The notes below the pieces were generated by a model, which did no database searches, was not told where the DNA came from, and worked only from the letters and a program-made list of their open reading frames with translations. A stretch of 64,000 nucleotides of DNA from Phalacrocorax aristotelis (taxonomy: Eukaryota > Chordata > Aves > Suliformes > Phalacrocoracidae): assembly GCF_949628215.1 (NCBI RefSeq), contig NC_134310.1, positions 10,739,401-10,803,400 of the forward strand, read 5' to 3'. Shown here piece by piece: positions 1 to 11,340 of this stretch. How positions within the stretch are numbered: position 1 is the first letter of the stretch; the number at the start of each line of letters is the position of its first letter. The position numbers and the translations under genes are program-made.

Positions 1-650
1 GAGACATGGCTGCTATCTTGTTGATCACATCAATTGGAATCTGACGACGTCCATCTTGCCATTTGATTTCTAAGAACTGGATCTCTTGTGTGGGTCCCTT
101 GACCTTTCTTTGTTTTATGGCAAAACCAGCTTTCAGAAGGATTTGGACTATTTTCTTCCCTTTCTGAAACACTGCTGCTGCTGTGTTGCGCCACACAATG
201 ATATCATCAACGTATTGTAGGTGTCCGGGAGCTCCACCTGATTCCAGTGCATTATGGATCAGTCCACGGCAAATGGTTTGACTGTGTTTCCACTCCTGGG
301 GCAGTCGATTCCAGGTGTACTGGACGCCCCTCCAAGTGAAAGCAAACTGGCCTGCACTCCGCTGCCATAGAGATTGAGAAGAATGCATTAGCAATATAAA
401 TTGTGGCATACCACTTGGCTGCCTTGGACTCCAGTTCATACTGAAGTTCTAGCATGTCTGGCACGGCAGCACTCAGTGGCGGAGTGACTTTGTTCAGGCC
501 ACGATAGTCTGCTGTAAGCCTCTACTCTCCATTACATTACTGTACTGACCCTATGGGACTGTTAAAAAGTAAGTGGGTCTAACTGATGACTCCTTGGCTC
601 TCCAGTCGGTGAATGAGCTCATAGATGGGAATTGGTCTCGGTTGGTGCGA
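1..650 (-). pseudogene. pol: ERVL reverse transcriptase fragment
   Basis: Partial RT palm and fingers. The catalytic Tyr-Val-Asp-Asp box is readable on the minus strand at 203-214, unlike copy 2 where the Tyr is Cys. The longest open piece (252-464) covers the segment just upstream of the active site, with the characteristic stretch LELQYELESKAAKWYAT. A frame change occurs inside the conserved box that follows (compare 56771-57763), so no continuous protein can be made. The downstream end is cut by the window boundary. Confidence 0.8.
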
Positions 651-652
651 TA

Positions 653-1120
653 TTACCACCGATGCACTGTTCTGGTGGCAATTGGCACCTGTTGTTCTTT
701 GACCTTCAGCAACCTCACAACAGAAGGCTCCTTCGAGACACCAGGCAGGGTAGAGAGCTGTTTAATTCTCTCCGTCTCCAAGGCAGCTAAACCAAAAGCC
801 CACTTGTAACCTTTTGGGTCCTTGAAATACCCTCTCCTGAGGTAGTCTATGCCAAGGATGCACAGAGCCTCTGGGCCAGTCACGATGGGGTGCTTTTGCC
901 ACTCATTCCCGGTTAGGCTCACTTTGGCCTCCAATACAGTTAGCTCTTGGGATCCCCCTGTCGCTCCAGCAATACGGATGGGTTCTGCCCCTATATAGTT
1001 TGATGGCATTAAGGTGCACTGTGCGCCTGCGTCCACTAAAGCTTTATACTCCTGTGGGTGTGATGTGCCAGGCCATCGGATCCACACAGTCCAGTAAACC
1101 CGGTTGTCCCTTTCCTCCAC
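653..1120 (-). pseudogene. pro: ERVL aspartic protease fragment
   Basis: A 155-codon open stretch holds a retroviral aspartic protease domain. The active-site triad reads Asp-Ala-Gly (LVDAGAQCTL), where the family has Asp-Thr/Ser-Gly; copy 2 keeps Asp-Thr-Gly. The flap/C-terminal box LGIDYL is present downstream, as expected for ERVL proteases. The C-terminal end leads directly into the RT N-terminus (KVKEQQVPIA), indicating a fused pro-pol frame in the ancestor. The Thr-to-Ala change would probably abolish catalysis. Confidence 0.75.
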
Positions 1121-1368
1121 CTGGCTGGAGGCAGGGCCCCTCTAGTCTTGATCATGGCATTCGCAACTCACTTCCTGTAAATGTGAATCAAGAGTCTCTC
1201 TATTACACTCAGAAATAAAATCAGTGCTTCTGCTCCTCTGTCTGTGGACCTGCCCACTGGAAACTGGAGCAGCAGCTTTCCTCGAAGAATGTCCCTGAGG
1301 AATTGTTCTTCCCTGCACTTCACGTACCCGTGCCTCTAGTGTCGAGGTAGGCTTGCCATCCCACCTCC

Positions 1369-3279
1369 TTATGTCCTCTCCATGGTCACGCAGGTAGAAC
1401 CATAGGGTGGCCCGTGGTGTGTATCCTCTCCTTTGAGCAAAAGGACGCTTATTCCAACAGCTGAGACACTACTCTGTCGAGGTGGGGAGCAGGACAGATC
1501 TTCTTTGAGTTGCTGGACCTCTTGGGATCGTTTCTCCACAGCAGAGACTAGCGAGGAAGAGATATTTGTTTCATAATCCTGGAGTCTATCAATCACCTCC
1601 ACCACTGTTGATGCCTCGTGCTCTCTCCAGGACATTACTGCCAATGAGTGTGCATACGAGGATGGTGTGCTCTGTACAAACTTCTGCCACATGGGTCGTG
1701 TGCACTCGGCTTCATCTGGATCTTTGGATGACCGTTGATCGTCCAGGTCACCATAAATCACCTCAAACACGGCTAATTCCCTTAGATACTGGATGCCTTT
1801 CTTGATGGTTGTCCATTTTCCTGGGCGATATGTAACATCTTCTTTAAAGGGATACCTTTCCTTCACTCCAGACAGCAGTTGCCTTCAGAGGCTGAGGGCT
1901 TGTGTTTTTTTTCCAATTGCTTTGTCAACGCCCCCTTCCCCAGAAAGGGATCCCAATTGTTTGGCTTCTTTTCCCTCCAGTTCCAGGCTACTGGCCCCAT
2001 TGTCGCAGCATCGGAGCAGCCAGGTGACAATGTGTTCACCTGAACGATGGCTATAATCCTTTCGCATATCTCACAACTCGCTTAAGGACAGGGATCGGGT
2101 GGTCTCTGTTTCATTTATTACTTCTCCCTCCTCTCCCCGCGATGGCCCTGGTTCTTCATCATCCCGTTCTAAACGAGTTGATGTCCGCTTCCAATATTTC
2201 GTCTTGTGTATGGGGGCAACTGATACTGGTACGGGTTTATTTTCTGAGCCATCTCCAATACTTGTCCTGGGGGTTTGAGTGTCCGCAGTGCCTTTCACTT
2301 TGCCTTTCAATCCAGAGACCTTCTCTTCCCCTTGGGAGTGCTGAATACTGTTGAGCAGGGCTCGGTACGCATGGGCCAGGCCCCAGCACGTTGCAGTGAT
2401 CTGTGTCTCTCTGGAGTTCCCAGCGTAACAACATACTTCATCCAAATATTCTACTAGTTTTTCAGGATTTTGCACTTGTGCAGGGGTGAAACTCCAAAAC
2501 ACTGCGGGTGCCCACTGCCCTAGGTATTTGCCCATGCTATCCCACATGCCCTGCCACTAGTAACTATCAAGCCTTGGGGCAGATTCCTGGGTGATATTCT
2601 TAAGTTGCTTTCTAACCTTAGTCAAAACCAAAACAACATGCCCAAAAACTAACAATAAGTATATCTTAACTACCCAAGGGTGTTCAAGATACAAAACCAT
2701 TCTTGCAGTAAAGGTGGAGACATCATAGAAGAAAGTTGCAAAGATATCATTCTGTATTTCCTCCATATAAAATCCCTCAGAGGAGGAGGCATAATTGCTA
2801 ATTGCCTCAACAAGGTGGTATCCAAAGTACAGTAATGGTTCCAGCAAAAACCCCAAATACCAGATAAAGCTGAAAACCTTTCCATGAACTCTGAGTCCTT
2901 CTTCCACATATGGTCATGAGTTGGCCCATCAAGTAATCTTGTCACAGTGTGTAGCAAGGTGTGTTGTTTTCAGCTGGTGTTCTGACTCTTATCTAGAAGG
3001 AGATGTCCTTAGTTCCTTTTGGCTTGGTTTTGACAGGCGCCTGCTGCTAGGTTGTTTGCTCCCCTCTAGGATGTCCCCCCATCTTGGCTTGCGAAGATTA
3101 TGTCCTTGAGTGAGTTCTTGCCTGAGGCCCCTTACACCATTAGTTCTCTCAGCAATTTTTTTCAACAGTTGTTGCATCTGCTTCCTTAAAAGGATAGGCC
3201 TCTTCCCACCCTGAGAACAACTGGAATGACAAAGACATACATTACAGCATTTAGGCATCTGAATAAAGTCAATTTGCAA
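1369..3279 (-). pseudogene. gag: ERVL gag region with in-frame stops
   Basis: Five open pieces (2989-3279, 2557-2907, 2071-2547, 1885-2067, 1369-1866) lie in one and the same minus-strand frame and are separated by stop codons (TAA 2989-2991, TAG 2557-2559, TGA 2071-2073, TGA 1885-1887). The N-terminal piece has a heptad-like LLRKQMQQLLKKI stretch suggesting a coiled coil. The second piece is unusually hydrophobic, with two aromatic/aliphatic runs that look membrane-associated. Downstream pieces match the gag of copy 2 (59297-60420). The gag assignment follows from position 5' of protease and similarity between copies; no zinc knuckle is obvious. Confidence 0.6.
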
Positions 3280-3722
3280 ATTTACGAACGGTCCTCACAG
3301 TTTAGGGGGTGTGCAGCTATAGTTTTCTTCTCCTTCTTTCTTATAGTATTTTGTTGAAAAGGTGTCCAACAATATGAAGATTCAAGACTTAGAACAGCAC
3401 TAGCAAGTTTCAATCCTTTGCGTCTCAATTTCTGACAAAATGAAAGCTCCTTCCTGGTCATTCAAGCTATAGAATTATTTGAGTAACTAAAAATGTGTAT
3501 GAATTATACAAACCCTAAATTTATGTGGAGTATTAAAAAAGTGAAATGACATATTAAAGTGCTTCAACTTTCCTTTTTCAGTATTAGCTGTATCTTTAGA
3601 TATACCAGCATTTTAATGATGTAGCCATTAGCCCAGTGACTTCACTAAAGCATTCCATTGCTCTTATCCCATTCCAAAATAATGTTGAGAATAGATAAAT
3701 AACTGAAAAATATCACACAAGC
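3280..3722. other. Non-coding spacer, no feature recognised
   Basis: AT-rich sequence between the ERVL remnant and the 3' end of CR1-1. No LTR ends, tRNA-like primer site or open frame is visible. It may contain the degraded 5' end of the ERVL or plain host DNA. Confidence 0.5.
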
Positions 3723-3787
3723 ATAGAATCACACAGAACCCAGGTTGGAAGGGACCTCAGTCCAACCTTTCCAGGTAAGAGCACAGT

Positions 3788-4668
3788 CTAGACAAGATGG
3801 CCCAGCACCCTGTCCAGCTGAATCTTAAAAGTGTCCAAAGTGGCTGAGTCAACCACTTCCCTGGGGAGATTATTCCAATGGTTGACTGTTCTCACTGTGA
3901 AAAATTTTCCTCTCCTGTCCAGTCGGAATCTCCCCAAGAGCAACTTGTGTCCATTCCCCCTTGTCCTCTCCACGTGACTCCTTGTAAAAAGGGAGTCTCC
4001 ATCTTCTTTGTAGCTACCCGTTAAGTACTGGTACATGGTGATGGACCAGCAGCACACCGTTCGCTCATGTTGAGCTTCCTGTCCACCAGGACCCCCAGGT
4101 CCCTTTCCACAGAGCTGCTTTCCAACCAGGTGGATCCCAGTCTGTGCTGCACTCCCAGGTTATGTTTTCCCAGGTGCAAGACCTTACACTTGTCCTTACT
4201 GAACTTCATAAGGTTCTTGTTGGCCCACTCTTCCAGCCTATCCAGATCTTCCAGCAGAGCAGCTCTCCCTTCTGGAGTGACTACTTCCCCAGGAATGACT
4301 ACTTCCCCACTCAATTTGGTGTTGTCCGCAAACTTCATCAGGCTACACTTGATCCCGTTATCCAGATCACTTATGAAGATGTTGAATAACATTGGGCCCA
4401 ATATCGATCCCTGGGGGGCCCCACTTGTGGCAGGTTGCCACTTTGAAATAGAGCTATTTACCACCACCCTTTGGGTGCGGCCTGTCAGCCAATTCCCCAC
4501 CCACTGCACAGACCACTCGTCTAGGCCATAGCGCATTAATTTCTCCAGGAGGAGGCTGTGGGGGACCCTATCAAAGGCCTTGGAGAAGTCCAGGCAGACA
4601 ACGTCCACCGCCCGCCCCATGCCAACCAGGCAAGTCACTTTGTCATAGAAGGCCACCAGGTTTGTCAA
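3788..4668 (-). pseudogene. CR1 ORF2, RT core and C-terminal part
   Basis: Two overlapping open pieces encode the RT palm (VDVVCLDFSKAFD, then [11 protein letters not shown]) and the C-terminal tail seen in CR1 ([18 protein letters not shown]). The catalytic FADD box reads FADN, so the second metal-binding Asp is lost. The two pieces are in different frames, with the break near 4021-4057. The element is catalytically dead and beyond direct expression. Confidence 0.85.
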
Positions 4669-4793
4669 GCACGATCTGCCTTTAGTGAAGCCATGTTAGC
4701 TTTTCCCAATCACGTGCTTCATTTGACTTGTGATGGCCCCAGGAGGATTTGTTCCATAACTTTCCTGGGGATTGAAGCAAGGCTGATGGGCCT

Positions 4794-6335
4794 TTAGTTA
4801 CCCGGATCCTCCCTCCAGGCCTTCTTGTAGCTAGGGGTAACATTTGCCTTCCTCCAGTCCTCTGGGACATCCCCCATCCTCCAGTACTTCTCAAAGATTA
4901 TGGAGAGTGGGCTCGCAATGACGTCAGCCAGCTCTCTCAACTCCCTTGGGTGGATGGCATCAGAGCCCATCAATTTGTAGGGGTCAAGCTCCTGTAGTAA
5001 TTCACGTACTAACTCTTCCTTCACTGATGGTGGGTCGGTGTTTGGATCAAATTCTGGGAATTTCATTCCCAAAGCCTGGGACCCAACAGTGTCGGTAAAG
5101 ACAGAGGTGAAGAAAGTGTTGAGGACCTCTGCCTTTTCAGCATCGTTGGTGACTGATTTGCCTTTTCTGTTTAACAGCGGGCCTATGTTTTCCTTCTTTT
5201 TCTGCTTGTGATTGACATACCTGAAGAAACCTTTCTTGTTATTTTTGACATCTACGGCCATTTTCAATTCGAGCTGGGCTTTTGCTTGTCTAACTGCATC
5301 TCTGCACGCCCTGGCAATGCCCTTGTAGCTCTCGACAGATAATCCTCCACTCCTCCATCTCCGGTATGCTTCTCTCTTGGATTTGAGTAGACCCAGGAGC
5401 TGATGGTTGAGCCAAGGGGGCCTCTTGCTCCGCTTACTTCCCTTTCCTTTATAGGGGATAAACTGGTATTGTGCTTCCAAGAGAGAGTTCTTGAAGAACT
5501 CCCAGCACTCACTAGCTCCTTTGTCTTCCATGGAAGCATCCCATGGAATCCCTCCCAACTGAGCCCTGAGTGAACTGAAGTTTGCTCTTCTAAAATCCAG
5601 AACCCTTGTCTTAGAGCTGACCTTCAGCATGCTCAGCAGGATCCCGAACTCCACAATATTATGATCACTGCAGCCAAGGCTATCACTAACCGAGATATTA
5701 CAAAGCAGGTTTTCTCGGTTTGTGAATAGCAAGTCTGGCAGTGCCTTGTTCCTGGTTGGCACATCTAACGTTTGTATGAGGAAGCAGTCCTCTACGCATT
5801 CCAGGAACTCGGTGGATGTCATGCGAGCTGCTGTATTGTTCTTCCAGGAGATGTCTGGGTAGTTGAAGTCCCCCATCAGGACCAGGTTCTGTTGGCCAGA
5901 AGCTTGCTTTAGTGCCCCAATTATTGATTCATCGGCATTGCCATCGTGGTTAGGAGGTCGATAGCAGATGCCCACTGTGAGGTCCTGCTTGGAGACGACC
6001 CCTCTGACTTTAACGCAGAGGCATTTGATAGAGCAGTCGCAATCACCATAGTTGACTTCGGTACATTTGAGGTTTTCATTAATGTAGGGTGCGACTCCTC
6101 CACCCCTTCTACTCTGCCTGTCTTTAAGAAAGAGCCTGTAACCGTCCATTGCGATCCCCCAGTCGTTTGAGTTGTCCCACCATGTTTCAGTTACTCCTAT
6201 GATATCATAACCTTCTGAGTGGGCACGGAGCTCCAGTTCCTCCTGCTTGTTTCCTAGACTGCGTGCATTCGTATACATACACTTGAGGTGATAATATGTG
6301 CACAAGAGAAATTTGGAGCAAACCGATCCTGTCAT
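4794..6335 (-). pseudogene. CR1 ORF2, endonuclease and RT N-terminal part
   Basis: A 513-codon open frame starts with an apurinic-type endonuclease domain. Catalytic landmarks are visible: the Glu in TETWWD near residue 50, GDFN near 155-158 and the SDH triad near 223-225. This domain nicks target DNA for target-primed reverse transcription. The frame continues into the linker and first RT block, then ends at a TAA (4794-4796) inside the conserved start of RT block 2. The RT core lies downstream in another frame, so the full ORF2 protein cannot be made. The N-terminal 324 codons are the same as in the inverted copy at 29398-30370. Confidence 0.85.
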
Positions 6336-7250
6336 ATAGCTGCAATCATTCCCCCTTTACTGGTGTGGGCCGCTGAATGGGCCACACAAGCAAGGGCAGG
6401 TATATCTGTTGTTATTCTTGCTGTACTCCCAAAGCCACTTTGCCTGCAGTTTGCAGGGAGCTGAGTAAATTACTCCATCCAGGTCCACTGCAGGATACTT
6501 CCTGCCTCATGAGTAGCTGTAGTACAATTAGTGTGAAGTGATGAAGTGACCTATAGCTTGAAACCGGGCTGGGAGAGAAGTTTTTCGATCAATAGGAGAG
6601 TGTCCCTACCTCTCCTTTACTATCTTCTCAGGAATATCTCCTAGGGAGAAATCCCTGGGCACACTGTAGGAATTGAGCAACCCCACCTCCCCAGCAGCTG
6701 TATAGGGTTTGCAGGGTGTCTCAGTTTCCGTTGGTTGACCCCACCTTCTTCATCCTTAAATATCTAATCTCAATCAGTGGTGGTTGAGTAGTTAATTTAG
6801 TGAATACGCTCTACAAACTAAAATATTTAAAGCAAATTCCTTGCTTTTTCGGAGAATGAGCTTGAAATCTGGCCCTCCGGTGGAGGGTAAGGTTTGAACG
6901 TTAATTCAGCTCATTCCCCCGCAGTCAGACAGACACACACCCCTTCACCACTGAGTGCTGCTGCCGCTGCTGCCTTTAGCGCCGAAGTTCGGGGGGAGGG
7001 GCGGGGCTGGGGGGGAATCTTGTAGAACGGCACTGAAACTGTAACCTGACCCGTCCCCTGTCCCCGAACTGTCATTGTTAAGGGCAGGATCTTTTAAGGA
7101 TCCCTAGAAGGGTTCCAGCTCCTTAGGAGAGGGAAAAGTAAAAAATCATATCTCTCCTTGGATCAGGGACGTATCTGAGCATCCTTGGACACAAGGACCT
7201 CTTGTGCCACTGACGGTCAACGTCTGACCCCGGGTTGTCCTGTCCAGACG
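6336..7250 (-). promoter_or_regulatory. GC-rich leader upstream of CR1-1 ORF2
   Basis: About 0.9 kb between ORF2 and LTR-B. It contains a G/C-rich core near 6960-7015 with a GC-box-like GGGGCGGGGC and CAG/CTG-rich trinucleotides. No long ORF is present; an open 64-codon stretch at 7123-7317 runs into the LTR and looks fortuitous. It may be the CR1 5' UTR/internal promoter or captured host promoter sequence. It recurs in the inverted copy at 28483-29397 with only two mismatches noticed by eye. Confidence 0.4.
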
Positions 7251-8696
7251 TCACCGAATTCGGGAATAAACCTCGTAACACCAATGTAGCGTTAAAAGGC
7301 AGGCATTCTTTATTCATGGCACCGGATGCACGGGGGATCGCTCCTCCTAACGTGCATACCGTCAGATCTCTTTGTGCCAGTTAAGTACATGCTTCATATA
7401 CCTATTCATTAACTTTCTGATAAAAGATATACATATTCATTACATGCAGACGTCATTTGTGCATGCCTGTTGGTGTCTCCGGGTGGTCCTCAGGGGTCTC
7501 TGGATGAAGGACATACTCTTCCTCCCTGTGTCCGCTAGTTAACCCTTGCTTTCGTGCAAACTCAGTTCTGAGATTACATATGTACTATCCCTGAGGGATG
7601 GCGTGTTCTGGTTTAGTGTTTGCTCTGCTGTTCCTTATCTTTATGGCTCTGTACGTCTCCTTTTCTGAAGGCCAAATGTCATCGTGACTTTCTTTAGGTA
7701 CTTTGAATCTTGAGGCCTCTCTGACTCCCCTAAAGCAACAAGGTTTAGTCATCGTGCAGGCTGTTCTTGTTTTGGCTGCCTCATTACCTTGGCTAAGTTT
7801 TGGCTCTGGGTCCCAGCATTAGTTGAGCTACACTAGATTGTATTAGTAACTCCCAACCATTTATACCCTGAATCATTGCTACCTAAAAGTGAGGCTTTAA
7901 TTTAATCCTTAAAACAGAGGTTTGGACCCTGAGCACTAGGAGTGAGGGTTTGGGATTGTTACTAAAAAACACGGTAAAATCAGAAACAACTCTTTAACAC
8001 CAATTTAGTATTAAAGAGCAGGCATTCTTTATTCACAGCGCTGGATGCATGGGGGATCGCTCCTCCTAACGTGCATACCTTACACACCTTTCCCATACAA
8101 TTTATAGATCAAAAGTTTACATATTCATACACATTCATCATTGTCCTTTCTACTGATTGGTACAAACTTGCTCGTTTTATATGTAAATTACTGCGCAGGC
8201 TCAGTTGTCCTCTTCCATTGTTCTCTTTTGAGTAGGTGGTGTTATTTGGGTTGGTGGTCCGTGAGTCGGTGGTCGCGATCTCCCCCTGCTGGAATTACCT
8301 TTTACCTACTTGGTTCTTAATCTTGGCAGTCTTGGCCAGTTTTCTCACTCCTCTACACGAAACCACATTTTGTCATCCTTCTCTGACAGAAGCACATTGT
8401 CTATTGTTTCGTTCACATTAATGATTACCTAGGGACTAAAATACAGATCAACAGATACACTGATTCGTACACTCCATGTTCCCATAATATAACAACATCC
8501 CTGGTTGATTAATTTCATCACTTTGGTTACAGGATCTAAAAATTAGGCTTTGAGTCTGAAAGGAGAGGGTTTCTGACAGAAACACATTATCTATTGCTTT
8601 AATGATTAAAGAATACACTGATTGTCCCCAGACTTAATGTTCAGTTGGATGGTATAACAGCACCCATGTTTGGTTAACTTCATCACCCTGTTTACA
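7251..8696 (-). repeat. LTR-B, 3' LTR of class I ERV A, split by a solo LTR-A
   Basis: On the minus strand this LTR begins TGTAAACAGGGTGATGAAG right after a polypurine tract and ends near 7251 in CCCGAATTCGGTGACG. A polyadenylation signal AATAAA lies near 7305-7312 on the minus strand. Without the inserted LTR-A and its duplicated target it is about 867 bp. The part from 7251 to 7956 matches the inverted LTR-B at 27775-28482 with no difference noticed, while 8536-8696 is clearly diverged and has an indel. Confidence 0.75.
7957..8531 (-). mobile_element. Solo LTR-A (575 bp) inserted in LTR-B
   Basis: Full-length LTR from TGTAACC at 8531 to the terminal CA at 7957 (minus orientation), flanked by a 4-bp target duplication GGAT (7953-7956 and 8532-8535). 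The empty site is preserved in the inverted copy near 27774. A 4-bp duplication is typical of class I (gamma-like) ERVs. A TATA-like ATATAAAA (about 8174-8182) and AATAAA (8028-8033) are present on the minus strand. Three other copies in the window have the same 575-bp length. Confidence 0.9.
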
Positions 8697-8879
8697 TTTC
8701 CCCCCCTTTGAAAGTTTTGAGATTAATTTTCTCAAGACTTTCACTAGTACTCAATATCCTACCTATAAAATTACTGCTCATTAACCTCTATGCAATAGGG
8801 ATTTCTCTATCAAAATTTTCTGGACCATATATTCCATTTGCCAATGCAAGAGTGACCTTTCGATCTGTTACCATCTCCT

Positions 8880-9462
8880 TTGTTAGAACCCTCTTTTAGC
8901 AAGAATAAACAGGGAGGATTATCAAAACTACAATCAGCAAGATCAACACTGTGCTTATGATAGATCTTACCCAAGAGCTGAGATTCCATCCCAGATCATC
9001 AAACATCTTACTAATCCAATCTTCCTGCATATCTAGTTGAATGTTGTGAGCATCTTTCTCTACCTGTCCTAACAGACTTAAATCATGTTTGACAACCTGA
9101 GTTACATTTGGGATGTGTATGCAGTAATGATACTATTATCAGTCACATTACTTACTAAAATTTGTTGTCAGGATTCCCCATGGAATTGATTCACCTACAG
9201 CTCTTGAAACTGGGAGACATGCAGTAATTTGAGTTACATTCTGCAGATTAGCAAACTCTTTTATCAGTCTTATCATCAAATTCTTTTCTACCATCTTTTG
9301 CGGAATCTTAACCCTTTGCTCTGCTGTTGAATTTTCCACAATCCCAATCATTAACATTATCCATACCCCTTTCCCTGTCATTTTATAAAAATGATCACCT
9401 CCTCTCCTATAGAGAAGTCTCCACACCAAGACAAACACCCATTTACAGAAAGACTTATACAT
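8880..9462 (-). pseudogene. env: Class I ERV A env remnant
   Basis: The 5' piece (9148-9462) begins with a hydrophobic signal-peptide-like segment and includes a short part of the mature protein. Downstream (about 8890-9125), the minus strand reads the membrane-proximal end of a transmembrane subunit followed by a long aliphatic run that would be the membrane anchor. The surface subunit and fusion/immunosuppressive region are essentially deleted, and the frames do not join. Assignment rests on position (between integrase and the polypurine tract) and hydropathy. Confidence 0.6.
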
Positions 9463-9703
9463 ATTTTAAAGTCAATTTAGCAGTCTCAGAATCTCTATTG
9501 ACGATTTTCCATGATGGTGCTTTCTTCACTCGAGTGTAGTGTATCCATGGTTCCACTCCTTCTACTTTGGTTGCAGTGTAGGTTGTTAACAGTACCTGTA
9601 AAGGTCCTTTCCACTTCTCCTGCAGTGGTTCAGAGTTCCAGGTCTTTATGTACACTAGATCACCCGGCTGATACTGATGTATGTATAGGCGTATCCAAGG
9701 CAA
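9455..9703 (-). pseudogene. pol: Class I ERV A integrase C-terminal domain
   Basis: An 82-codon frame encodes the SH3/GPY-F-like C-terminal domain of a gammaretroviral integrase: PGDLVYIKTW, then WKGPLQVLL and PWIHYTRVKKA. It is one frameshift away from the catalytic core frame that ends at 9660. The env remnant starts immediately after it and overlaps it slightly, as is usual in gammaretroviruses. Confidence 0.75.
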
Positions 9704-10910
9704 GCGATCTAGTCAACACAATAAATCTCCAGAGAGCTCCAAGAGTTTTTACTAAAGAAGTCAAATACATTATTAAATCTGTTTCCCCTGCTACCTTCAT
9801 ATCCCCTGGGATGAGAGGAATTTGATAAGGTTTGCCATATAAAATCTCATATGGGCTTACACCGTCTTCAGATCTTGGTTGAATTCTAATTCTCAAGAGA
9901 GCCAATGGTAAGGCCTGTGGCCATTTTAAAGACATTTCTTGACAGATCTTACTTATTTGCCTCTTTAGTGTTTGGTTCATCCTCTCAATCTTCCCACTTG
10001 ATTGTGGTCTCCAGGGGGTATGTAGGTCCCATTTTACACCCAAAAATTTACTAATCTGTTGGACTACATCTGCCCCAAAATGTGGTCCTCTATCGGAGGA
10101 CATTCCCATTGGCACATTATGCTTTATTGATGATCCTTGGGCTGATAGCAGTCCTTTTTCCTTCCAAATAGCTCTATGAGCATGGATCACACCAAATGCA
10201 TATTTGGAATCAGTCCAGGTATTTACCCTTTGTCCTTCTGCCATTCGCAGAGCTTGCTTCAATGCCACCAATACTGCTTTCTGTGCTGAGGTGTTTGCAG
10301 GCAGCATCCCTGACTCCATTACCTTGGTGGTGGTAATGACAGCATATCCGGCCATTCGCTTCCCTTTTTGCACAAAGCTGCTTCCATCTGTGAACAATTC
10401 CAGATCAGGATTTTCCAGAGGTTCATCTTTCAGATCCAGTCTACTGGAATAGACTTGTTCAATAGTTAGCAGGCAATCATGTTCTAAATTTCCTGTCAGA
10501 TTTTCTGCTGACAAGAACATTGCTGGATTAACAATTGCTGTGGTTTTTAATTCTACATCATCTTGCTCCAATAGGACAACCTGATATTTCAGCATTCTGC
10601 TAGGGGATAACCAATGACCCCCCTTTTGCTCTAAGACAGTTATTACCATGTATAGTACATACACCACCATTTTCTGACCCATGGTCAGTTTTTGAGCTTC
10701 TTGAATCATCAATACTGTTGCTGCCACAGCACACAAACATCCCAGCCATCCTTTACTCACATTAGCAAGTTGTTTGGAAAAGTATACCACCGGCCGCCTC
10801 CAGGATCCCAACCATTGTGCCAGCACTCCAAGGGCCAGATGTTGCCTTTCATGTACAAACAACTCAAAAGGTTTGGTCAGATCAGGTAAACCCAGTGCAG
10901 GGGCCCTCAT
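9660..10910 (-). pseudogene. pol: Class I ERV A RNase H-integrase fusion frame
   Basis: A 416-codon open frame begins in the RT connection domain, passes through RNase H (LFTDGSSFV and TDSKYA boxes) and then jumps directly into the integrase catalytic core (SSDRGPHF, then TPWRPQSSGKIERMNQ with the catalytic Glu region). Compared with ERV B, the RNase H C-terminus, integrase zinc domain and first catalytic Asp segment are missing. The deletion keeps the frame, producing an artificial fusion. The N-terminal DEDD residues of RNase H and the integrase Asp/Glu remain partly visible, but neither domain is complete. Confidence 0.8.
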
Positions 10911-10934
10911 TAGTGCCTTTTTAAGTTCTTTGAA

Positions 10935-11330
10935 TTATTTCTGACACTCAGGTGTCCAAGTCAGATACCGGTCTTTAGATTCTCTTAAAGCCTCACATAG
11001 TGGCTTCACATGCAGTCCATAATTCAGAATCCAGAGTCGACACCATCCAATCATCCCCAGAAAAGCTCTCAGTTCCTTCGGGCTGCAAGGCTCGGGGATC
11101 TGATAAATAGCTTCTTTCCTTTCATTTCCTAATTGTCTTTGTCCTTGAGATATCTCAAATCCCAAATAAATCACTGCTTCTTTTCCTATTTGGGCTTTTT
11201 TTCTGGAAACTCTGTATCCTCCTTGGCCCAGAAAATTTAATAAGCTGGTAGTAATATCAGAACATTTTCTTTACTTTCTGATGCTATCAGAATGTCATCC
11301 ACATACTGTAACAACATGCCTCTCCCTTGG
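10935..11330 (-). pseudogene. pol: Class I ERV A reverse transcriptase thumb/connection
   Basis: Open piece 10935-11174 encodes the thumb region with the gammaretroviral signature YLGFEISQGQ and LRAFLGMIGWCR. Just upstream, 11289-11325 reads the catalytic YVDD box on the minus strand. The upstream fingers and palm are lost at the junction near 11340. A stop separates this piece from the following RNase H frame. Confidence 0.75.
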
Positions 11331-11340
11331 TTCTGTTTTT

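Larger units (their letters stand above)
1..3279 (-). mobile_element. ERVL-type (class III) provirus remnant, copy 1
   Basis: Reading right to left on the minus strand, gag-like, protease-like and reverse-transcriptase-like segments follow in normal retroviral order. The element runs off the window before RNase H and integrase. Its RT and protease regions match the second ERVL copy (54790-60478) block by block, and position 1 corresponds to about 56640 there. No LTR or primer binding site is visible at the 5' side. All coding parts carry stops or frame breaks, so it is a fossil. The class III assignment rests on the RT/protease resemblance to avian ERVL and is well supported; the exact family is not resolved. 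Confidence 0.85.
3723..7250 (-). mobile_element. CR1 LINE copy 1 (CR1-1)
   Basis: Chicken-repeat-1 retrotransposon in minus orientation. Its 3' end lies at about 3723, where the plus strand shows the reverse of the typical CR1 tail (TAGAATCACACAGAACCCAG followed by GGTTGGAAGGGACCTC). It keeps the ORF2 endonuclease domain, the RT core and the C-terminal region, but RT is broken. Upstream of ORF2 lies about 0.9 kb of GC-rich leader with no recognisable ORF1. The 5' limit is set where this leader meets the end of LTR-B; whether the whole leader is CR1 is uncertain. An almost identical 5' part recurs inverted at 28483-30370. Confidence 0.85.
8697..11340 (-). mobile_element. Class I (gamma-like) ERV A, internal 3' half
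   Basis: Internal region running from the polypurine tract at 8697-8709 (minus-strand AAAGGGGGGGAAA) through env remnant, integrase, RNase H and RT. The RT/RNase H/integrase motifs are of gammaretroviral type. It ends abruptly at about 11340, where sequence of opposite polarity (LTR-B fragment, plus) begins. Gag, protease and the 5' LTR are missing from this copy. Confidence 0.8.

Noticed and set aside
4067..4531. 154-codon plus-strand frame across CR1-1 (and similar frames at 41438-41899, 36921-37367, 60914-61321)
   Set aside because: Antisense shadows of the CR1 RT; Ser/Leu-rich and repeated in each CR1 copy.
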